Assembly: GCF_009730915.1 (NCBI RefSeq)
Contig: NC_052489.1
Coordinates: 248,001-312,000 of the forward strand
Length of the DNA: 64,000 bases
Reading direction: 5' to 3'
Source of the DNA: Dioscorea cayenensis subsp. rotundata
Taxonomy: Eukaryota; Streptophyta; Magnoliopsida; Dioscoreales; Dioscoreaceae
Shown one piece after another: positions 22,230 through 57,833 of the stretch. Within the stretch, counting starts at the first letter, position 1, and each line of letters begins with the position of its first letter. Below the pieces are notes generated by a model that worked only from the letters and a program-made list of their open reading frames with translations, was not told the origin of the DNA and made no database searches. Made by a program: the position numbers and the translations under genes.

Positions 22230-23121
22230 TTTAATTTTGTGAATGTTATTAATATTTGTGATGAAGACTTCTTATTTCCTTAATATATGGCTTTAATTAA
22301 GTTTTTTATTTGGGCTATATTTTATTTAACTCTTTTAATTTCAATATTTGCACTTAATTAGGTTATAGCTACAAATTTATTGACTTCTTTTTATCTTTAA
22401 AGCCTAAAACAAATGAATTTACTAGAAAACTTTCCAATTTGTAGCAAATAATTTTAATATTTAGATATGGATTTATTGAGTTTGTGGTTAAAAAATAATA
22501 TATAATTGCTACAATTTGTTTATTTTGAAGAAAAATATTTTTTGCTACATGCATGCGATTATTATAGCAAAAATATTTTACTATAAAGTTACAAACATAT
22601 TTTACCTGAAACAATTGATTAAATAATTTTTGTTATAAGCCTACTATTTGATAGCAAAATATTTTAGCGTGTAGCTATAACTAATTTGTTTTGAAGCAAA
22701 ATTACTATCTTTATAGCTACGATTTAGAAGCATATTAAATTTATAACTAAAACATAAAATATTTGTGACAATACTTTTATTGTGGCAAGTAAATTAAAAT
22801 TTTAGCCACAAAGTTTCTCTGTTGCAACTAAAATTTATTTTGCTATATATATCCATATAATGTAGCTAAAACAACAAATTATTTCCTACCACATTATATT
22901 TTCATGGCAAAATATTTTAATGTTTTAGACACGCAAAACTAAAAGCTGTAGCAAAATATATATTAACACTTAGTTACAGAAGTCATAAAATATGTGGCTA
23001 ACTTTTAGCTACGGCATTTTTTGCTGCAAAATTTATCTTTCAAGCTAAAGTGTTTAGCTACAAGATTTTGTACTTTTTGCTATAATTTCTTCCAAAGCTA
23101 TAGATACATAATGTTGTAGTG
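22230..23121. mobile_element. CACTA element right end: subterminal repeat array and terminus
   Basis: From about 22340 on, short words TTGCTAC, TAGCTAC, TTAGCTA and their inverses (GTAGCAA, GTAGCTA) recur every 30-60 bp in both orientations, as in the subterminal transposase-binding arrays of CACTA elements. The array ends at ATGTTGTAGTG (23111-23121), whose inverse CACTACAACAT starts with the diagnostic CACTA. The matching left terminus was not found upstream, so the element is either 5'-truncated or its left end has diverged. Confidence 0.65.
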
Positions 23122-23124
23122 ACA

Positions 23125-24520
23125 TGAAGAAGATTAAAATTTAATATTTAGATTTTACTTGATTTGAATCTAATATATAATATTAGCAGCACATGTAGGT
23201 TAACTTAAAGTTACTCATTCTTTGGCCTGACAAACTTTTAGGACATTGGCATGAGAACCTTTTATGAAGAAAAAAAGATGGGAGTTGATAATTAATATTC
23301 AAGAAGAGTTACACATGTGGAGCTAATAATATTCATAGTCCTCTTGATTTTGTATCAAGTAGAGTTATAAATTATAAAGTTTTTTAGGTTTCCTCTTGCA
23401 TTGTTAATTCTCTTCTACTACTCTCCACTACTCATCTCCACGCTCAAACTAAACACCTCTAAGATTCAAAAGAAAAATGAGGTAACCAACAACCCAAATG
23501 GAAACCAGCTAGCATTAATTCCCACCGATTATCATTAGCAACCAATTATAGCACTCTTTGCCTATTACTAACATACTTAAATCAGTCGGATGTCACAATT
23601 ATTTCTCCTTTAATATCATTGTACTCTTTATGAATTATTATTCTTTCATGCGTTACATATGAATATATAGCAAGATTCTAATAATTTAACGACGACGTAG
23701 TTCACTTCATCTAGTCTTTTGCTAGTTGCAGTCCTTTTATTTCCAATCACAATTATTTTTTGTACATTAACGTGTATCAATAATTCTCAATAAATATTAG
23801 AAAATAGCCACTTACTAAACATTAATTATTTTAAATTTGTTACCATAAAGTTTGTGCAAACAATAATTACTTAAAAAAAATTAAAAAAAAAAATTTAAAT
23901 CTTACATAATTGCTCTTTATAGCCCTATTATTATCCATACATTACCACCAACTGCTATATATACACAATGAAAAAGATAACAATAAGTGAGATATAACAT
24001 ATTGATAAAAAAAAAAATTAAGCTTAAAAATTATCATAAAACAATATTGATTATATGATGCTTGTCATCTTTATCAAAATAAATAAATAAATATTAACTC
24101 ATGTTGGATGATTAAGAATCGAAGAACAAATTAGGCGAATTGTATGCAAATTGATATGCAGTAGCGTCACTGTGATAAAGTGATCCAAAATGGCATGCTA
24201 TAAATTAAAATCCAACACGTACAACAAGCCACAAAAAAGTCATACATGATATAATTATATATACTTCATATTAATTCTATCCCCCAAATCTCCTATTCAT
24301 CCAATTTCTTCCGGAGTAGACATTTGGCAAGATATTATTAGTATATCCAAGATATTATTAGTAAATAATAAATATTTGTAAAATTGATTGATGGTTGCTA
24401 TTTTAATTGATTGATGGGGTGTTTTTGATTTTTCCAATCTTATCAGAATCTCATCCAACGGCCAAGATTAAAAGTTAACAAACACAATCCACTTATCACC
24501 CACATAGCCAATAAACACTA
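23125..24520. other. AT-rich intergenic DNA
   Basis: Nothing recognised beyond A/T tracts. Confidence 0.6.
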
Positions 24521-25046
24521 GACAAATGGCATTTCAAGAGCGAGCACACCTACCCGATTGGGTTTCTCGAAGAGGGCGCCGGAGCTGTCTCCTCCATCCC
24601 TTCTCCACCTTCCTCCCTTTTCTATGGTTTTTTAAATTTTTAGAAGCCGCCGCCTTCTTCTCCTGCTGCTTCGCCCTCCGTGACCCTTTCTTCCACCTTC
24701 TCTCCTCTCTCTGCCGCCAATGATCTCGACCTTCACCGCGGTACAACTCCATCTCTGACGGCTCTGAGCTTTTCTCCATCCCCGGCTTTCCTCATACCAT
24801 CCATGTCACCCGTTCTCAACTCCCGGAAGTCTTCAGCTTCCCATCATACTCGACCGAGCTCCCGAGAAGCTCGAGCTTTCCAACCATGCGATCATCGTCA
24901 CGGGCGGAGCGTATAAAGGAGCTAGCTTTCGGTTGGAGAACTCGCGAAGGTTTTTATTTGGGCGGTTGGGTCCCAGCGAGGTGGTGGAGTGGATTCGGAG
25001 GGGTTTGAGAAGAGAGTTCAAAGATTGGCATCCATTTAAATCCCCC

Positions 25047-26330
<1,284 letters not shown>

Positions 26331-26797
26331 AGCTAAACTTTGCATCTTTATCTTTACAATCTTCACTCGATTTGGTTTGAGTTCCTCGGATTTAGATATC
26401 CGTAATCCCTCAGATTTGGTTTACAAAGTGCATCAATTAGTAGCACCCGATTTTGGATATCATTTAATAAGGAAAAATATCTCGCGATGCTGATAGCATT
26501 GTTATTGCAACAATACTCGATTATAAATTTGTTGGTTGTATAAATATTTAGTTAATTTAGCATATGTTTGTTAGCTTATGAACAGGACTATTATCCTATT
26601 ATATGCTATCAGTAATTCACTCTGCATAAATGGCATAATTTTTTTCTTTTTTTCTTTATTTTGTTATTGTGCTTCAAGATTGAAAATCCCTCGAAATTCT
26701 TATTCTCACTTGATGGAGGCCGCCATTATTGTTCAATTAATTCTTTTGTTATATATATATATATATAATTATGTTTATGAGTGTGGTGTGTTTATAG

Positions 26798-27007
26798 GTC
26801 CCTGGATGTTCATATGTCGAGTATGGATCAACAGTGGAACTAGGACCTCTTAAAGTTAAGAGGAATGAGAAAGTTATGCAGGTATACCATTATAATTTTT
26901 TTATTTATTTATTTCGTAGGGTTTCAACTTTGCTATGCTAGATGGAGAACAGACAGTAATCCTCATGCCATTGAACATGGATGATATGAGACAAGCTGGA
27001 AAATCAG
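26798..27007 (+). pseudogene. Unidentified two-exon gene fragment
   Basis: Two blocks read cleanly: 26798-26881 (VPGCSYVEYGSTVELGPLK...) and 26920-27007 (GFNFAMLDGEQTVILMPLN...), each preceded by TAG and followed by GT. The 38-bp gap between them is too short for a normal plant intron, which suggests a deleted intron in a decayed copy. I do not recognise the protein, and no further exons were found within several kilobases. Confidence 0.35.
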
Positions 27008-27009
27008 GT

Positions 27010-27953
27010 TATTGTTACCTGTAGGCTAAAATATTTAGATTTTGATGAGGATATGGTCTGATATGTGAAGCATGAACAGAAAAGAAAAGGTGTTCCATCA
27101 ATGCATGTGATTTAGACATGTGGAGGAAAAAAAGATAAAATTTAAAAATGTTTGATGTGATTTTTTTGGCAGATTTATTAGCCACTATTGTTGACATTCT
27201 AAGCTATTGTACATACTTTGTTACAAATTAGGTTGTGTCAGAGGTTTTTTTTATGCTTGACCTAAATTGTTGACATTTTGGTTACAAATGTCGAGATTTT
27301 TGTAATGCAGCCCATATTTACTAACATGCTTTGAACCTAAACTGCTGACATTTTTGGTTACAAATGTCGCAGTAATTTTTTTGACTTTTGCCACACTCGA
27401 TACATACAAAAAAACATTTCATCACTTATAAAAATGGTGTGAGTGCATTATAACTCATTGCATTCCGAATTGAGTCCATCCTTCATTCAGAAAAACCGGA
27501 TAAATTTTATAATTAATAAGTTAATAATGTTAAGAAATACATATGCTATGTTCTTCATTCATGAGCAACTTAATAATGTTAAGAAATGCAATGGGTTTGC
27601 ATCCCATATTAGAGCATGATGTTTTTTTCATGATTGAAAAATTAACTTGAAGGTTAGCTTACCAGCTTGAAAGGACTTTGATATAGTTAATTATTATTAT
27701 TTTTTTGTGTGTATATATAGGAAAAAGGTGTATATATATTGACTTTTTATAGATATTAGAACATTAAATGCTTACTCGGGATCTATTCAACTCAGCTTCA
27801 GGACCCATGATCTATGAACATGGTGGTCATGCAAGTTTTTTGTTGTTTTGTGAAGGAGGTAAAAGTTGGTGATACATGATACTCATTTTTTTTTTGTTTT
27901 TTGGTGCACAGTGCTGCTGGCAAACAGTTCTACACCACGAAATTAGGTATCTT

Positions 27954-27992
<39 letters not shown>

Positions 27993-29700
27993 ACCTCATG
28001 GTCTGACTCTTTGAAATTTTGCATTTGTTTTTAGTCATTCCACTTTGTAGATGAATCAAAGCACTTATTGAATGACCATGTTTTTATTTCTAATTTATAG
28101 CTATTATTTAAATGCAAGAGGTTATTTAGATCAAAAATGATTTCTTCTTTCATTATTATACCCTGAATGCAATGTGCGAGTTCTTTTGATTGCTATAAAA
28201 CCAGACTCAATGTCATCGCTAATTTATTAGGGCTTTTAAAAACATGTCTTCTTTTTTTCCTTTATTTCCTCACTTCAATAGAATATAATATTTATATTAA
28301 AAAAACATAAGATAATTTCCTCTGTTATAATGAAATTGAGTTTTCGCTTCAATTACGTTATTAAATAATCTATACTTTCTTATTAAAATAATGTGATATA
28401 GAAATTTGGTTATTGTTACTACGAAATAATTTCATGGTAAAAAAATTTGATTTCATATGATGATATCCAAATTTGAAGTAATATAAAAATTGTATTTTTA
28501 TATTTTTAAATAAACAATTATGACATTTATTTATATTAATTGCATAAAAATATAAAATGCCATATATTAAAAGGAAAATATAGAAAACAAAAATAAACAT
28601 ATAAAATGCCATTTATTTATGTTATATTAATTTCATTAAAAAGGCCATATATTAAATACATGCAAATACTAGCTTAATTTCATATATATGCATTAAATAC
28701 ATGCATTTTTAGATATATGTTTCTGGGAAGAATATATGTTTTTGGAGATATATGATAAGCATTTGTTACTCAAGCACTCACCCTTTCTCTCTCCATCTCT
28801 CTCTATATATAACCAATTTAAAAAATATAGAAATAAATAAACATAATTAGATTACCTTAAAACCCACCTGCTACATTATAAAAATCTCTATCTTACCTCT
28901 GCTTCATATGCTACTTTATTATTTTTCTAATAAATTACTACCTAGGTTTTTAAAAATAATAAACTTTTAACAAAAACATACGTAAAAATTCATTATTTGA
29001 TTTAATAACATCTAACCCATTACTTAATATATATATATATATTATCATAATCCTTTACTACTTATACTTACTCCCTCTCTATATGTCTATCTATTTATCT
29101 ACTTATCTATCTATCTATATATATATTTTTAATATAAACTTTTTTTTAAAAAAATATAACTCTTTTTTTTAATTTTTATTGGTTGTTATAAAAATTATCA
29201 ATTTGTTATACACATCGTAATATGTATAGTTAAAAAACTCATAAATTCCTAAAAAATGTTGAAATATTTATTGTGATATATATAAATATTTAATAAATTT
29301 ATTTTCTGATTTAACAACATTTATTATTTTCTAAAAATACACTCTCATTTCCATTTATATAAAGTCATCTTAATAAAATCTAAATTATCTAATTCATTGA
29401 AATAAATAACAAATAAAATCTACATATATATATATATATATATATTATAAAAGTAGACAAACAACCAATTATTAAATAAAGAAAGTACAACATAAGTTAA
29501 TAATAAAAAAAAATCACTCAAAAGATAAAAACCTAAAACAATAAAAAAGACCACACGCTGCTTCAATAATGTTCCCCTTTTGCTTCATATGTAGCTGTGT
29601 CTAGCTATAACTAGCTTTGTAACATAATTGACAAGAGATTTTTGCTTGGATTTTGTTTTCCTTTGCTGCCGACAAAATCCAAATCATCATTTACATATTA
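27010..29700. other. AT-rich intergenic DNA with microsatellites
   Basis: No gene recognised. It contains a CT run at about 27957-27986 and several TA and TATC runs between 28700 and 29460. Confidence 0.6.
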
Positions 29701-29710
29701 TGATAACATA

Positions 29711-30129
29711 TTAATATCCTAAGTGGATATAGGGCGAGATTAAGCCACAATTGTTGACTCTTATCTGCTAGAATCGTACACTTATGTAAAATTCATTAAA
29801 CTTTACTAATCAGTAAAGTAGATTTTGTGTGATTTACGTTTCACACCCTTATACAGGGGGAAAAAATTAAAAAAAAAACATAAGATTTTTGCAAGACAAA
29901 TAATATAGAAATCTTTAATATCCTAGGTGGATATAGGCTGAGATTAAGCCACAATTGTTAACCCTTATCTGCTAGAATCGTATATTTATGTGTAATTCAT
30001 TAAACTTTACAACATGGAAAGTAGATTTTGTGTGATTTATCTTTGACTTTTCACACCCTTATACAAGGGGAAAATTTAAAAAAAAAAACATAAGATTTCT
30101 TTTTATAAGACAAGTAATATAGAAATCTT
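29711..30129. repeat. Tandem duplication, about 204-bp unit
   Basis: Copies 29711-29914 and 29915-30129 both begin TTAATATCCTA(A/G)GTGGATATA and end ATATAGAAATCTT. They share most positions, including ATTAAGCCACAATTGTT and TGTGTGATTTA, with small indels. No coding capacity. It lies 375 bp before the assembly gap. Confidence 0.9.
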
Positions 30130-30503
30130 CTATGTAGCATTATATTTAAAAATGTATAACATATTAAAGCATAGACAATAATTGATAAAAGAAAACATGT
30201 TTTCATTAATAATTATTAAGAAATCTCCAATATATTTTTCTCACTTTGTCTATTCCTAGCTATGTCTAGCTATCTCTAGCGAGATAAAATAATTGATAAA
30301 AAGATCTTTAATTAGATACATACATATATATAGGAGGATTCAGTAATCTAAGTACGACCATCGATTTCAAACCCTAATGACATCCACCGTAGTCGTTGAA
30401 TGACAACCTAACAACACCTACATTACTCTAGAAAACCCTAATTCAATTGTTTTTTTCTAAACTATATATATATAGATAGATATATATGTATACATATATG
30501 ATT

Positions 30504-31503
30504 NNNNNNNNNNNNNNNNNNNNNNNNNNNNNNNNNNNNNNNNNNNNNNNNNNNNNNNNNNNNNNNNNNNNNNNNNNNNNNNNNNNNNNNNNNNNNNNNN
30601 NNNNNNNNNNNNNNNNNNNNNNNNNNNNNNNNNNNNNNNNNNNNNNNNNNNNNNNNNNNNNNNNNNNNNNNNNNNNNNNNNNNNNNNNNNNNNNNNNNNN
30701 NNNNNNNNNNNNNNNNNNNNNNNNNNNNNNNNNNNNNNNNNNNNNNNNNNNNNNNNNNNNNNNNNNNNNNNNNNNNNNNNNNNNNNNNNNNNNNNNNNNN
30801 NNNNNNNNNNNNNNNNNNNNNNNNNNNNNNNNNNNNNNNNNNNNNNNNNNNNNNNNNNNNNNNNNNNNNNNNNNNNNNNNNNNNNNNNNNNNNNNNNNNN
30901 NNNNNNNNNNNNNNNNNNNNNNNNNNNNNNNNNNNNNNNNNNNNNNNNNNNNNNNNNNNNNNNNNNNNNNNNNNNNNNNNNNNNNNNNNNNNNNNNNNNN
31001 NNNNNNNNNNNNNNNNNNNNNNNNNNNNNNNNNNNNNNNNNNNNNNNNNNNNNNNNNNNNNNNNNNNNNNNNNNNNNNNNNNNNNNNNNNNNNNNNNNNN
31101 NNNNNNNNNNNNNNNNNNNNNNNNNNNNNNNNNNNNNNNNNNNNNNNNNNNNNNNNNNNNNNNNNNNNNNNNNNNNNNNNNNNNNNNNNNNNNNNNNNNN
31201 NNNNNNNNNNNNNNNNNNNNNNNNNNNNNNNNNNNNNNNNNNNNNNNNNNNNNNNNNNNNNNNNNNNNNNNNNNNNNNNNNNNNNNNNNNNNNNNNNNNN
31301 NNNNNNNNNNNNNNNNNNNNNNNNNNNNNNNNNNNNNNNNNNNNNNNNNNNNNNNNNNNNNNNNNNNNNNNNNNNNNNNNNNNNNNNNNNNNNNNNNNNN
31401 NNNNNNNNNNNNNNNNNNNNNNNNNNNNNNNNNNNNNNNNNNNNNNNNNNNNNNNNNNNNNNNNNNNNNNNNNNNNNNNNNNNNNNNNNNNNNNNNNNNN
31501 NNN
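30504..31503. other. Assembly gap, exactly 1000 N
   Basis: A run of exactly 1000 unknown bases, the sort of round number used as a placeholder, so true length is unknown. The 5' exons of the BEACH gene should lie here or in missing sequence: its first visible exon begins 157 bp after the gap, in mid-protein. Any translation across it is meaningless. Confidence 1.
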
Positions 31504-31660
31504 ATTAAGTATTGCTATAGAGGAAATCATAGCTTTCCTACGCTGTTCTGTATGTGTTGAGTGTGCCTATAAGTAAAGATTTTATTTATTTATTTATTTA
31601 TTTTTATTTTTAAATTTTATTTTTATCCATGTTTGCTTATCATTATTTTGGTATTTGTAG

Positions 31661-52387
<20,727 letters not shown>

Positions 52388-54190
52388 TAATGCATGGAAC
52401 TATTCTTTGGTGTCACATTTTGGCAGTGGTTACCATCAGAAGGTATCTAGTTTTCCTTTATAATTTCTTTTACTCTTATATATTACTTTTCATATATGGT
52501 GTATAGAGGGACATATGTTCCATTTTAGATAATTTTAAGAGTTTCTAAGATGTTTGTTTATTTTGAAGCAATTTTGCATGATTATCCATGGTGTAATCAT
52601 ACTACTTAGGTTTAGCCTTCCCTTGCAATAATTTGTTCACTATTAGGCATAGATAGTTGAACAAGAGAATAACTAAAGCCATAGTAGAGCTTCCTAGTGA
52701 AACTCAAGTTGACCATAGCTAAGGGGTGCTAAAGTCCAGCATTGGGTTTTATGGGATGGATGGTTGACTTGAATTTTAAGTGACCACCACTCAGTTAATT
52801 TGGGTCCACATGATATGTGCTTCAGATATAATGTTGGCCACCAAGCACGTAACTCGCACTGTATTATGACTTGAAAGTTACTGATCCCCTACCAGTGTGT
52901 ATAGTTCAAATATTCTGCAGTGGGAAGCTGGATGTTTAGTGGCTGTTACTAACCTCATTCAGTCTGATTTAATCTCTGATAAGCAAGGCAACTTCACCTC
53001 TTGGCTGTAGTGAATTTGAACTCAATTTTGGTGTTGAACTAGTACCTTGTCATAAATTTGGCCATCATCTTGAACCTTGGCTCACTTAGAATAAGGCTGT
53101 GTCTGGACTGACGGAATGGCATAGAAATGAAAAAGAACAGAAGATTTGTGTAATATATTCTCTTCCATCTGCCTACAAATCATATTATTCTTAGTCCAAC
53201 CAAGAAATTATTGTTATTCCCATTTGCTTTTCTTTTCCAGCATGGTTTCTAACACCAAAGATGATGCTCTAAGATTCATGACTCTGGACTGTTGTGTTTA
53301 TATACGTAATGATCTTTTGTAGCTTTTGTTTTCATTTCATAGTTCTCTTTGTTTAAAATTGTTTGGTTTTAGTAAGTGGTTGTGATTATGAGTTCATGTA
53401 GGAAACCTTGGGCAACCATGAGTGATCGATATGCACGCTCTCGGTGTTGGGGCAAGGATAATGTGAGGTTTGTAAAACTAAAACTGCACACGATGAAACC
53501 TGGATCAGTTTGTGCAACTCTGATAGTGTGGTGCCATACTCATGTCAATCCTCATTGCCTGACATTCTTCTCAAAATTTTTTTTTTTTATCTGACTTACA
53601 GTATTGGCCTTCCAGTAACGATCTAAGAATTTCCTGAAGGGGTGATATGATGTTCTGATATGTGGGTGAATATGACACCTACTTGTATAGTGTATTTACT
53701 TGTTATTTTGATGAGTGCCATTGTCATGAACATATTGTAAATGCAGAGCTGCAGTATATAGTCAAAACAGTGAAGACTCCAAAGTCATATATGCTCATCC
53801 TTTGGTTGTTTAAGCTCATGTACTATTTTGATGTATTGACAAAACTATATATAGTGTGCAAGCATATAGAAGCTGTTTTTTCTATTGTTTGTGTGACCTA
53901 ACCTTTGAGAAGAAATGTTATTGCAAGTACATAGAACACAGAAGCCGTTTCTTGTATTGTTTGCTTAGTATCTTTTGGATGTTCACAGTTTAGACATGCA
54001 TTGAATTTGAATTTTCTAAAAAATTAAATGCTATTCTAAACAAGAACGTACACAGGTTGGTTTAGCTTTAACTCATTAGATTAGATGTATTGAATAATTT
54101 TGAAAGTCTTTTTTTTTTTCAGTACATGATTTACTGTAATTTACTCACAAAGGGTAACAGCATAACAGAACATTCATTCACTTAACAGGG
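52388..54190. other. BEACH-gene 3' region and intergenic DNA
   Basis: The 3' UTR must begin here; no single poly(A) signal stands out. A short open frame near 53376-53594 has no recognisable domain. Nothing else supported. Confidence 0.5.
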
Positions 54191-54223
54191 TCTTCTACAA
54201 AAGAAGCAGCAGCGACAGCAAAT

Positions 54224-55622
54224 TCAGGCCTTCCCAATAAACTCTACATCAAAAAGAAGGGTGGAGTTTGGGGGGATGATGCAAGAACCTGCACCCAATT
54301 TATTAAAAGAAAATTCTCATTAGCAGTTGCTTTTTGCATTTGACTTATTTAAACCTCAGTAGATTAATTACATCCACTTAATTTAAAAAAAAAAAACTGT
54401 GGAAATACTAGTTGTTGTCTCTTGTTTTCTTATTATAGACACAAGAAAATGAGCATTTACTAATAAATTGCAGGTTCTGAATTTTATCCCAATTTATAAA
54501 CTTAACCTGACAAAAAGAAAACATCCCACATGTCTAACCATTTGTTTTGCTAATCCGTACCTGCTTTACAGCCGGCACCCCTGATACCATAGGCTAATTC
54601 TGGAGGAACCTTCAATTTTCGCTTCCCACCTGATTGATATAATTCAGCACAATAAGGCAATGTAAAGCTTATTGAAAATAAAGTTTTTTTTTTTTAAAAA
54701 AAAAAAAGGAAAAAAGAAGTAAGAGGTTCTAAGTAGCATTAATTAGCTAGCAATCTTTTTACCAGGAAGCATAGGTGGAACCCCATCACTGCCCAAAATG
54801 CCCTGATCCCATCCTTGAATCACCTGTCATAATTTTGTAAATGGAGTAGTAAATGCTTGTTTCTCTGGATTGCATTAATTCTAGCATTGAGAGCAATGAG
54901 AGCTGCTGCTAAATTAATAAATGCTTGTCTCACTCCACCCATAAATGATTCATTGGCGAATTATGAATATTAAAACCACTTTTAGCAAGATTAGAATGAA
55001 AAATAAAATACTATATATATATAATAAATGATAAAAAATAATAATAATAAAAATACCTCCCCAACACCAACACGGAAAGTAAGCGGCTTGCCACGATTAT
55101 AACTGCTGTCAAACACCGTTCCATTCTCAAATCTTCCAACATAATGTGCCTGGAATCCAAGTTCCAACATTACTTTCACAAAATCATATATATATATATA
55201 TATATATTTAAATAGACCTTGATGAGCTGGCCCTTAATGGGCTGGGATCCGGCACCGATGACAAGGTCACAAAAGGCAAGACCAGAGGGAACTATTGTGA
55301 GGCTTTTGCACTGAGACAACAACTCTATCGTTGGATCATCTTTGGCTGCTTGAGAAGCAGGCACTGACACCACCATATTGGCCAACCATATTCCAGTACT
55401 GACAACGAGAGTTGCTTCTCTTCGGCGAATACCCCGACTCATCTGCTCGCTGTTAACGCCGTTGCCATTGCCACTAGCGCTGGCACTGCACAACAACCAG
55501 CGTTGCTTGCTCCGCCGAAGTCCGAGACCAAGCGCCGCAGCTGCACCTGGATACGCGCTCATAATCGTAGACATATCATTCACCACATCTGAAGAGTGAA
55601 GACAGACCACCACCACCACCAT
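54224..55622 (-). CDS. FKBP13: FKBP13, thylakoid-lumen FKBP-type peptidyl-prolyl isomerase
   Basis: Five exons, all GT/AG and in phase: 55218-55622, 55057-55149, 54763-54823, 54561-54629 and 54224-54288. They encode 230 residues, or 214 if translation starts at the second ATG (55574), closer to the 208 of Arabidopsis FKBP13. The product is a lumenal proline isomerase. A basic transit peptide precedes a twin-arginine signal (RRREATLVV) ending at ASQAA. The FKBP core has AHYVGRFENGTVFDSSYNRG, PLTFRVGVGEVIQGWDQGI, the P-P-E-L-A-Y-G segment and LLFDVEFIGKA at the C-terminus. Both redox cysteine pairs of FKBP13 are kept: QCK...FC (12 apart) and GCKAGSC (5 apart); in Arabidopsis these disulphides are reduced by thioredoxin. 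It is divergent from the second polyphenol oxidase, another lumenal protein. Confidence 0.95.
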
Positions 55623-56477
55623 GGATAATATTGAAAATAGTACTCACAACCCACCAAAATAATAATAATAATATATATATATTATTTTTTTATATTTGTG
55701 TATGTACATACATGGAAGAGTCAAGAGTGGGTCACGTATGTCTGTATTTCAGTGGTACAAGAACATGTTGGAATAAAGAAAGTGGGCCAAACTCACATGT
55801 GTCTGCATTAATTTAGTATTCAGCATAGTCTTCGTACTAATAATTTATAAGTAAAATGGAACGTAAAGGTATAAATTGGATTAGCAATGAGATCTATAAT
55901 TTTTTATACTCCTAAGATGTTGTGATTCATTTGGGGAATCTCAATCCTACCAAAATATTATTTTGTACTGTTGAATAAAAAATTCAAAAGAAAACAGACA
56001 TCAAATGATTGTAATGATTGTTGTGTGGAAGTTTTATTAAATAATGGTATGAAATAAACTAATGTTTTGATTGTGCGAATATTATTATCACATAAATAAC
56101 AAAGATATGTGTGCAAAATAAAAATAATAAAATAGTAGAATAATAATTTATTTTCCTTTCAAGTCATATACAATTTAGTAGTTGAAAGTCTGTGATTTGT
56201 TCATAATTAATTAATTTAATTTAATTAAAAACAAAGGTAACAAATATAAATCTTGTATCACAACCTATCTGTGACATATTTTCTTCCAAAATATATACAA
56301 AATTTTATAACAAGTAAAGAATCTCATCACAAGGACCACTAATATTAGTAATTCGATCAATTGCTATCATAACAAATCTGAATGAAAAAAAGCACTTAAA
56401 AATTAAAAGCTAGGAAACCTAAATTCCCAAATTGGTAACAGGGCAAATTAATTTGTGGCTATGAGCTATGTCACCCA

Positions 56478-56508
<31 letters not shown>

Positions 56509-56954
56509 ATTGTGGCCATGAACATTTTTACCCAAAAAATATATAATAAAAAAAAACTGTGCAAATCTGTGCTTGGTGTCTCCCACCAAAGAACTCCAAG
56601 TCGAGCACATGAAATGGTTTTCACATCACATGCAATGGTTCCATGCATTACCTACCACCGATGTGGGCCATTCATTTGAATAAACGGACAAAAAAAAAAA
56701 GAAAAAAAGGCTCGTGCTTATTTGAAAATTACATTATCGGGCCTGGTGCGAATTTCAAAGTTATATTATTGGGGCTGCGTTACCACACAAATGTGATGAT
56801 CCGGTTGTTGAGAGGTACTAAAATTATGATAAACGACTGATAGTTGACAGCTTGGAACTTTGTTATAAAAAAATAGAATGGAGTTCAGTTAGCTAGATTG
56901 ACAAGCTAAACTTTTTTTAGCGGAGGATTAGGAGACAACCATAACCATTAAAAA

Positions 56955-56957
<3 letters not shown>

Positions 56958-57004
<47 letters not shown>
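56958..57004. repeat. (GA)n microsatellite
   Basis: Uninterrupted AG/GA dinucleotides, about 0.9 kb upstream of the second polyphenol oxidase. Confidence 0.95.
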
Positions 57005-57007
<3 letters not shown>

Positions 57008-57021
57008 TGAATTAGAATAAT

Positions 57022-57129
57022 AAAGATGCATAATCAACTGTTACTTTCCCACCAAAAATGAATACATTGAGCTTTAAAGATGCATAATCAACTGTTAGTT
57101 TCCCACCAAAAATGAATACATTGAGCTTT
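57022..57129. repeat. Tandem duplication, 54-bp unit
   Basis: Copies 57022-57075 and 57076-57129, each starting AAAGATGCATAATCAACTG and ending ATACATTGAGCTTT, differ at one position (TTACTTT versus TTAGTTT). Very recent. Confidence 0.95.
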
Positions 57130-57716
57130 CCGTGCTAATAATAGCCAGCTGCCATTGTACTGGTAATAGAATAAAAAATTAAAGGTGTAAACTTTTGAAC
57201 TAGTAATGCCCCCCATAGTACATAGTGCATAGTGTTGGGAAAAGAAAAAGACCATTAAAACAGCTGGGTGGAGCGTATCAGGGCTGCAGGTCGCAATCAA
57301 TCTAAGCAAGGAAGAAGGATGGAATTAATATTTTACTTAAGATGGAAAACTAGTCTTCGTCAGTGACATAATATAGATATTTATCTTCCGGAGTGTTCTA
57401 TTTGTTACAATTAATTAGTCAAAGAAATAGAAGACAAATAACCTTACACTATTGAGTATTGATTATCTCTGCAATGGAGGAGGCCAAGCTGCAAATTCAT
57501 CCCCCTAAAGTTCATCTTCCTCCTGCTGAGTAATGATTAAAACAAAACAAAACAAAAGAAAACAAAACGTGACTCATACCAGGACCATTATAATGCTTGT
57601 CTCTCCAAAGCCCAGTGTAAATCTGTACGTTGGCACCTCACTATCTGGATGAGAACTAATAAGAGGAAAAGCCAGTAAACTTACCACCTAGCGTTTCTCC
57701 TCAAAAATTAAACTAC

Positions 57717-57719
<3 letters not shown>

Positions 57720-57754
<35 letters not shown>

Positions 57755-57833
57755 TTTTGTTTGCAGAAAAACGTGAGCTGAGACTTGAGAAGTGAGCCTG
57801 AAACTGGTTGACCATCACCAAACACCACCATAC

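Larger units (their letters stand above)
55625..57720. other. Divergent intergenic region between FKBP13 and the second polyphenol oxidase
   Basis: About 2.1 kb separating two outward-reading genes and presumably holding both promoters. A TA-rich run at about 55672-55683 sits where an FKBP13 core promoter would be. Also present are an (AAAT)n run near 56477-56510, a (GA)n run at about 56958-57004 and a 54-bp tandem duplication at 57022-57129. No clear TATA box was found for the plus-strand gene. Confidence 0.55.

Noticed and set aside
30457..31530. Long open frames on both strands across the gap
   Set aside because: They consist almost wholly of unknown residues from the 1000-N run.
53376..53594. 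72-residue open frame after the BEACH gene
   Set aside because: No splice link, domain or homologue known to me; probably 3' flanking sequence.
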